Positions 58,145-64,000 of a stretch of DNA of 64,000 bases are shown in pieces (the first letter of the stretch is position 1; each line of letters begins with the position of its first letter). The notes below the pieces were generated by a model, which made no database searches, was not told where the DNA came from, and saw only the letters and a list, made by a program, of their open reading frames with translations. Origin of the DNA: Fomitopsis serialis. Taxonomy: Eukaryota > Basidiomycota > Agaricomycetes > Polyporales > Fomitopsidaceae. Made by a program: the position numbers and the translations under genes. Location: NCBI RefSeq assembly GCF_022376445.1, contig NW_025955019.1, positions 124,001 to 188,000 on the forward strand, in the 5' to 3' direction.

Positions 58145-58777
58145 ATGGATGTTAGCTTCCGGAAGATTGACATTGACCAGTATGACGAGGACGTACTTCT
58201 GGAGAGCGAGCTGTGTGAGCCCGATCCGCGCGACCCCGCGCAGGTCCTGAACGACGCGAAGCAGAAGGCGGCGGCGGTACGGCAGTCTTTGGCAAGGTGC
58301 GCTCAGACCCGAAACATATGAGCATGTATCTTACGCTCGCTTGATTTCCAGAGGGGATATCGCAGGAGCCTTGACCACCGCGCTTGAAGATGCACCATAC
58401 GGGCCGCATGTCGACGAGGCGAAGGTGATCAGCATCGTCTATCGTACCGACACTGCATGGTTGATTCTGTTTCCAGAACCTCACTCTTCAGACGGTTGTC
58501 TCGATACTCAACAGCACCAAGTCGACGGAAATCCCTAACATCGTTCGCGCACTCTCACCAGATGCGCAAGACGTCCTCATGAAGTACTTGTACAAGGGCA
58601 TGGCGATGCCTGGGTGGGGGGACGTCAGCGGCAGCGTGTTGCTTGGTTGGCACGAAAAGGTATGTTCGTTTATCCTGTGTATCTGGGACGCACCGTTGAA
58701 GACCCCGTCCGCAGTTGACAGAGGCTGCGGGGACAGGGTGCATCGTGCGGGCGATGACGGACAGGAGGCTTGTATGA
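58145..58777 (+). CDS. ARC15: Arp2/3 complex subunit 5 (p16-Arc)
   Basis: Four exons (58145-58296, 58352-58424, 58477-58659, 58715-58777) join in frame to 156 residues with no frame error. Sequence landmarks: FRKIDIDQYDEDVLLESEL, DPRDPAQVLNDAKQKAAAV, GDIAGALTTALEDAPYGPH, VVSILNSTKSTEIPNIVRAL, LMKYLYKGMAMPGWGDVSG, VLLGWHEK, LTEAAGTGCIVRAMTDRRL. These are the conserved ARPC5 features; the length is normal for the family. The protein is a structural subunit of the Arp2/3 complex that nucleates branched actin at endocytic patches and hyphal tips. It lies divergent from the F-box/WD40 gene. Identity is firm; the symbol follows the yeast name. Confidence 0.95.
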
Positions 58778-59202
58778 TAGCGAAGGAACTGTAACAACAT
58801 ACGAAATGGTTCAACATGCTCAGTGACTCAACGACCCCGCGACGTGACAGTTTGAAAAGTGTAACAACGCCAACCTACATTTGATGTACACGATTGTACC
58901 GACTAAGAAGAGTGGACAGAGCGAGCGCGCAGCCACTGCCGCCCGGCTCTGGAAGGCAGGCGCGCCCTTCGTGTTGCAACTTAATGGACCACTGAGCTCA
59001 GAGGAAATATCTCCAGTGAATTCGGCATTCAAATTACAAGAATTACAATCGCGGTATGTCTCCCGGACTCTCATTCGGTCCAAGTCAATCTCAGGCGTCG
59101 TATACCACAGCATTGCCATAAATCACTTGGCCATTTATAACCAATATGTTACCCAATCAACGAGCCACCGTTCTTATTGCGACGTTCCTCCTTCTGCGAC
59201 GC
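58778..59202. other. Convergent intergenic region
   Basis: 3' side of ARPC5 and of the minus-strand RlpA-like gene. No gene seen. Confidence 0.45.
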
Positions 59203-59775
59203 TTACGGGCTGAAGCCCTTGGCCTCGAAGTGCCACTCGACACCCTCTATGACACCCTGGGAGAGCGGAGCACCCAGGGACTCAAACAGAGACGGGCTGA
59301 GATCTGCAAAGTAGTCAGCGCAATTCCATCATCTTCACCCGAGTAGATGCTAACCGATGTCGTACGCGCCGCAGCCCTCGCACTCGTCGACGGTCTTGGC
59401 GTACTGGCTGATGCCAGTGGCCGGGTTGGTATTTGCATCCACTGCGGTTCGTATGTGAGTCGCTCATCCGTTAACAGTGTGCAAACGACGCCTTACCTGG
59501 AACAGTTTCCACCGCTGCCGTAGATGAGGTGGGAGATGGCGACGACGGGGTCGCTGTTCCGTCGGTCTCACCGCAGGCACCGAGGCCCGGTAGTAGTAAG
59601 TGGCCTATCGGTGACAGTGAGCGCAGGTCATACAAGCAGCCGGAGAGAGTACTACCTTGCCGGTGTGGGTGACACGCTTCTCGAGGGCTTGGGTCTCACC
59701 ACCGTCGATGGGCGTGGCAGCGGCGATGGCGGTGAGGGCACCGATGAAAGCAGCGAGCATGGTGAAGCGGGCCAT
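59203..59775 (-). CDS. Small secreted RlpA-like double-psi beta-barrel protein, copy 1 (four one-base losses)
   Basis: Four exons: 59656-59775, 59497-59604, 59355-59441 and 59203-59303. Exon 1 is a signal peptide (MARFTMLAAFIGALTAIAAA) with a possible KR processing site (ALEKR). The barrel part is YYYPGLGACGETDG, SDPVVAISHLIYGSGGN, WMQI, DECEGCGAYDIDLSPSLFE and the C-terminal VEWHFEAKGFSP. The group is related to barwin/expansin-like proteins, extracellular and carbohydrate- or wall-associated. Compared with the near-identical copy at 63.6 kb, exon 2 is 108 bp instead of 111 bp: single bases are missing at three separate places (two C, one T), and exon 3 lacks one more C. The three losses restore phase at the exon end but scramble the middle. 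Confidence 0.82.
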
Positions 59776-59870
59776 TGCTAATGCGACTATTGAAGAGCTT
59801 CTGGGGTAGAAGAGACGATGTGAGTTGAGGCGAGTGGGACTCGTGGAGAACCTCATCCTCGACGCAAGTC

Positions 59871-59878
59871 CTTTTATA
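59871..59878 (-). promoter_or_regulatory. TATA box of RlpA-like copy 1
   Basis: On the minus strand this reads TATAAAAG within ACATATAAAA, about 96-103 bases before the ATG at 59775. The inverted copy has the same ACATATAAAA at the same distance. Confidence 0.65.
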
Positions 59879-62800
59879 TGTTGGGAATCCTATGTGGACT
59901 TCAAACTTACGAACCACTCGTTCACAGGGATTGTGATGGTCCACGCGGGCGGCACGGCCTGGCCTGTTGCCCTTCCGACACCCAACTATGTTCGGCGCGC
60001 ATCCGGCGCCGTACCCTATTGAACAGAACGTGCGCCTTTTCATGAAACTGTTTGGACTTAGCTCTGTTTGCTGCACTCTCCTGCACCAAGCGTTGCATTC
60101 GCCCTGACAGAGGACTGGGACCTCGAATGCTGACACAATGTCCGCTCTACGATCCGGTTGGGAAACACTTTGACATAGTCTGTTCCTGATGCCAGTGGGG
60201 GGCACTAATGTTGCTTGTTTTGTTATTGGGCGTGAGAAGTGCAACCGCAGACCAGATTTTGTCTGTCCATTTCGCCCTGGGCCTCGTCTGGTCATGAGGA
60301 TTGTAATACCCCAGGTCCACACGGTGATATGACACTGCTGTACCGCCATAATGGTGGCGCATCGGTGACAGAATATAGGTGTCGCTGAGAGCTTGAATGG
60401 CAATGTACTCAGTACTTAACGGTACTAGTCCATGAACTATGCAGGGCATCGTACTACTACTAAGGACATCAGAGCGCGATTAGAGCCAGTGTGATACCTT
60501 AGCTCAGCTCGCCAACGTGCACGTCTATCAGCGGTGGTGCGTCTGAATCACAGAGAGACGTTGAAGGGACATCCAAGAAGGCCTGACCGCACGCGTACTA
60601 GTACAGTTGCCTAAAATGTGAACGGGGTTCTAGCGGTGGCGGAAGAGCGCTCGCGATCGCCTCTCAACTCAATCCTCTCCTCCTGCTCCTCCTCCCTCCT
60701 CCTGCCTTACACCTCTGGCGAGACTCTCAAGCTTATTTTTGCACATCGCTCTAGTATAGTTATAAACCGATATGTCACTGCCTATTCGCTGTGCCATGTT
60801 CCGCGTTTTGCCGGCGGTACGTTCCAGCCTCATCATCAGTATGACAGAGCGTCGCGCCCAAACGTTGGTGAACACAGGACTAAGGGCGCTGCGGTGTTGG
60901 ATGGCAACATGCGATTGTCGCCGGGAAGCGAAGAACAGTGCGATACCTGGCACCGAAGTGTTTGCCCTCCGAGTCGCTTCCCGGAGGGGGAATGTACTTA
61001 CCCATAAGTGCGCGCCGTCTGGACTCAGGGAAGCCCTCTGAGTCGATGCCAATGGCAGCCGCACTACCATACTTCACGCAGCAAGCTTGCGGCTACCTCT
61101 TCCACTTTCTGACGCCTCGTTTTGTGCGCGCTCTTTGACCACAGGCAACACATCTTGATGAACGCGCGGCGTTCAACAATTGGAGGCGCGAAGGCGGTTG
61201 CGAGTTATCTAAGTCGGTGAGCCGTCCACGTACTCGTGCATTTCTGCAATCTGACACATGGTATTGTTATACGCACACGCCAACGCTTGTCGTATACACC
61301 ATGACGAGGCATATGCGACAGTCGTTCGCTCGGGGGCGATGTCCGCACGACGGTGTATTAGCATGAGCGCGGCGCCGAGACACGCACGTTGCCTACGCTC
61401 GATGTGAGCCTGGTTTTAACCCCTGGCGCGCCGGGGCGTAAGGAGCGACGTTCTCACTAGTCATCATGATGACCCTCGGATGAATTGCTCGATGCAGCAC
61501 CGTGTCCTCAGCTTCCGCCAGTGCGGCGGACGAACCACCGCCTTCATGTATTGAAATCCGCTGCTCCAGATATTATATTGCATTTCTCCCAAAATCCGGT
61601 GATGAGAATAAATCCCGGACTTCAACGCGCCCGGGCCACCGCGGAAGAAAAATGCGGGGTGTCGTGCTTCGCAATACCACTACGCAGGTTCTTGTACACT
61701 CCCTTCGGGCGTTCGTACACCCTCCTCATCTCTTTCACCGACTCTCTCCTCCGTCAGGTGGCACTGACAACAGTCCCAAGTATGTCGCTCGATTATCTGT
61801 GGGCGCGCGCCGATGATTGAACGCTCTGCTACGGAGATACAAGCGAAAATAGGTATACACCGCCTCATCAGTCATGCATGGAAGCTAAAACCGGCCAATG
61901 GGCAATTCCGTTTCAGACCCGGATCCACTGTTGATCGAGGACCGAAAGCAATTCATCGCACCGATCGGTGATCTAACGCTCATCGACGCGTCAATCATAC
62001 AAGTAAGTTCATACAGGGCGGGACTGATGGAATGCGCGCTGCTGTGGTCACTCACCGGCACCATCGCCGTTACAGTATTGCATGCGGTACAGATGTCTAT
62101 ACTCAACAAACCTACCGACTGGTCGCTCCTGGCGGCGGAGACATGTCATGTAGGCGGCTGCAGTTATCGCGCCTAGTCTCTGGCGTCCCAAGTACCCATA
62201 GATGGGTGTGCTTCCCAGCACTCAACCGTCTACGTATGTTTCACGGGGCATCTGAGCCTCAATTTCGTCCGGCCGGCCGTGCACAACAAGGCTGATTCAC
62301 TAGCGACTTCTAGCTTGCGGATGCTGCTAACGAACTCTTGCAAGGCGGCATCTGATCTCCGACAGTTCCGAGCCAAAAAAAAACCCCCCACTTCTCGATT
62401 CTTCCTCACTGGGAAGAACATTGCGTTCAGCCTCGGTGGGTTGCCTTGGACGATGCAGCCCTCTGGAATCGCGGAGACAAAACGCATGGGCGAGCCGCCA
62501 ACCAATTCCGAAATCCAGACGCCGTGCCACACCTAGGCCATTCAACTATTGAAGCTGAAGCTTCAATGAGGTTCTACATATTCCCCATCCTGTGCCTAGA
62601 CAGCGCGCGTCCGCGCTCGGTGCGTGACCAGCCCGGTGTACGCGGGTTGCATGGCAGCAAGCCTCTGATAAAATTGTATATGGGTGCGCTTCCTCACTAT
62701 TCTGTCATGCAAAGTTTCATGATGGACGCAGCGGCAGCACCTCCACGCAGAGCATCACGGTCGAGGCTATGTCTTGCGGTCGGGGCGTCCATCCTTTGCC

Positions 62801-63527
62801 ACCATCTAGAGACGAAGTCCCCATGAAGACGCGCTGTGAAACGGCCGCGACTCCTGGCATGATAAACCAGGGTTGTGATCCGCTGGTGCTTGCCACGCAT
62901 ATCCCGGCCTGTTTTGCAGCCGTACCGCATGTAACGCCTGCGACTCCTGACAAGGAACGTTTGGTGAGTGCACTAGCTCCAGCGTAAAGGCTATTGAATA
63001 GGACATGCTCCTTGTATGAAACTTCGGCTACATTGTTTCGCGCTTAGGTGTGCAAAAATCATAGAATATCGAGCACTCGAGTTTCTCCAGCAGTATTGGG
63101 CTAGGCGCAATAGCAGCGTACCTCCGGAATGGTGCGGAGAGGCCAACGGACCGCCTCCACAAATACGATTCACAGAAACCTTGCCTGCATCTTTGGACGA
63201 TTGCTCCACGACAATTTGTGCGGTTAGATGGCGGGACCGCAGAGCGACCGTGAGTCTGTCCACTTCACTTCGTCCGAGGACATGGAACCTGATGTGTTTC
63301 ACTCATTCTCCCGAAGGTAGGAGCGCCCTCTGCGGCCATTTCTCATTCAATTTGTAGGTTGCATGTTTCAATGCCAGGGCTAGGGTCACGCTTCCATGCG
63401 CCCCACGTCTCCGAGCCATCCCCCGTATCGCTTGGTAGGCCGTACAGGTCATGCTCGCAAGATGGCTGCACCTGTTTCAAGACTTAGACGTAGACCAACG
63501 AAGCAATCCCCGCGTCCACTAGGAACA
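59879..63527. other. 3.6-kb stretch without a supported gene
   Basis: Open frames are short and overlap on both strands. Candidates such as plus 61898-62176 (MGNSVSDPDPLLIEDRKQF) and plus 63016-63357 have no splice structure or family content. A run of nine A followed by six C lies at 62375-62389. This is the spacer between the two inverted RlpA-like genes. Confidence 0.45.
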
Positions 63528-63535
63528 TATAAAAA
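63528..63535 (+). promoter_or_regulatory. TATA box of RlpA-like copy 2
   Basis: TATAAAAA within ACATATAAAA, 95 bases before the ATG at 63623, matching the promoter of the inverted copy at 59.8 kb. Confidence 0.65.
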
Positions 63536-63622
63536 CTGGCTGCTTTTCCTCATCTTGCTCTTCACCAGTTCATCTCGCCTCTCATCCAGCTTCCTTGTGT
63601 CCTCCCGCACATCTCATTAGCA

Positions 63623-64000
63623 ATGGCCCGCTTCACCATGCTCGCTGCTCTCATCGGTGCCCTCACCGCCATCGCTGCTGCCACGCCCATCGACGGTAGT
63701 GAGACCCAAGCTCTCGAGAAGCGTGTCACCCACACTGGCAAGGTAATACACCCCCGAGCTACTCTCGATGACCTGCGCTCACTGTCGCCGATAGGCCACT
63801 TACTACTACCCGGGCCTCGGTGCCTGCGGTGAGACCGACGGCAACAGCGACCCTGTCGTCGCCATCTCCCACCTCATCTACGGCAGCGGCGGAAACTGTT
63901 TCCAGGTAATGTGTTGTCTACCTCACTGATCAACGGATGAGCGACTCACATACGGATCCACAGTGGATGCAAATCACCGACCCAGCCACTGGCATCAGCC
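63623..64000 (+). CDS. Small secreted RlpA-like double-psi beta-barrel protein, copy 2 (cut by window end)
   Basis: Exon 1 63623-63742 (signal peptide MARFTMLAALIGALTAIAAA and ALEKR), exon 2 63795-63905 (111 bp: YYYPGLGACGETDG, SDPVVAISHLIYGSGGN), exon 3 from 63964 (WMQITDPATGIS) running off the edge. All three are in phase without any correction. Sequence is nearly identical to copy 1 through coding and promoter parts, so this is a recent inverted duplication. Expected to be exported and to act at the wall or outside the cell; the exact ligand is unknown. Missing from the window: the rest of exon 3 and exon 4. Confidence 0.88.

Noticed and set aside
62375..62389. A9-C6 run as a poly(A) scar of a retroposed gene
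   Set aside because: No gene-like sequence or target-site duplication was found next to it.
1..64000. CRISPR arrays, bacterial operons, ribosome binding sites, rRNA
   Set aside because: The DNA is fungal nuclear in character; no regularly spaced repeats or rRNA-like sequence was seen.
1..64000. Transposon open frames (reverse transcriptase, integrase, transposase)
   Set aside because: None of the catalytic motifs was seen in any frame; the BTB cluster grew without an obvious mobile element inside the window.

Overview
The window reads as nuclear DNA of a basidiomycete fungus, most likely a wood-decay agaricomycete. Genes are broken by many short GT-AG introns (commonly 47-100 bp, with a few longer exceptions), intergenic gaps are small, GC is moderate to high, and the recognisable genes (ARPC5, SMARCD/SWIB, BAR-SH3, F-box/WD40/UIM, F-box proteins, RlpA-like small secreted proteins, MYND-ankyrin proteins, BTB arrays) fit that group. 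The species call is inference; no marker gene was searched.

Layout. From 0.5 to 32.2 kb lies an accessory cluster built mainly from two families. One is a double-BTB protein present seven times (A 0.5-2.7 kb plus strand; B 5.7-7.8, C 16.5-18.1, D 18.8-20.5, E 21.0-22.8, F 25.6-27.3 and G 27.8-29.6 kb, all minus strand). The other is an ankyrin-MYND protein present twice in opposite orientation (H 23.6-25.3 kb plus; I 30.4-32.2 kb minus), one copy between BTB E and F and one just beyond G. Between A and C sit a HotDog thioesterase-like gene (3.2-4.8 kb), a proline-rich gene (8.4-9.3 kb), an unassigned gene (9.8-11.0 kb) and poorly resolved coding remnants (11.7-14.1 kb). BTB F is degenerate; B and G keep long uninterrupted frames.

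From 34 to 59 kb the content is more house-keeping: a small unassigned protein family (34.1 and 48.1 kb), a membrane protein (35.6 kb), a BAR-SH3 membrane-curvature protein (36.8-39.1 kb), the SWI/SNF-RSC subunit of the SMARCD type (41.8-43.4 kb), an RluA-type pseudouridine synthase (43.8-45.2 kb), two paralogues of an undescribed protein with a conserved W-rich N-terminal module and a hydrophobic glycine/alanine-rich tail (45.2-46.4 and 50.7-51.7 kb), an F-box protein (48.9-50.1 kb), an alpha/beta hydrolase (52.9-53.9 kb), an F-box/WD40/UIM ubiquitin-ligase receptor (54.1-57.5 kb) and the Arp2/3 subunit ARPC5 (58.1-58.8 kb). The right end holds an inverted pair of small secreted double-psi beta-barrel proteins (59.2-59.8 kb minus; 63.6 kb plus, cut by the window edge).

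A pattern runs through the whole window: many otherwise well-conserved genes contain isolated one-base frame changes, mostly losses at short homopolymers, including in genes expected to be functional (SMARCD, BAR-SH3, F-box/WD40). The near-identical RlpA-like pair shows this directly. Uncorrected indel errors in the assembly are the simplest explanation, so frameshifts alone should not be taken as proof of pseudogenes here. CDS spans below run from first to last codon and include introns and such frame changes.
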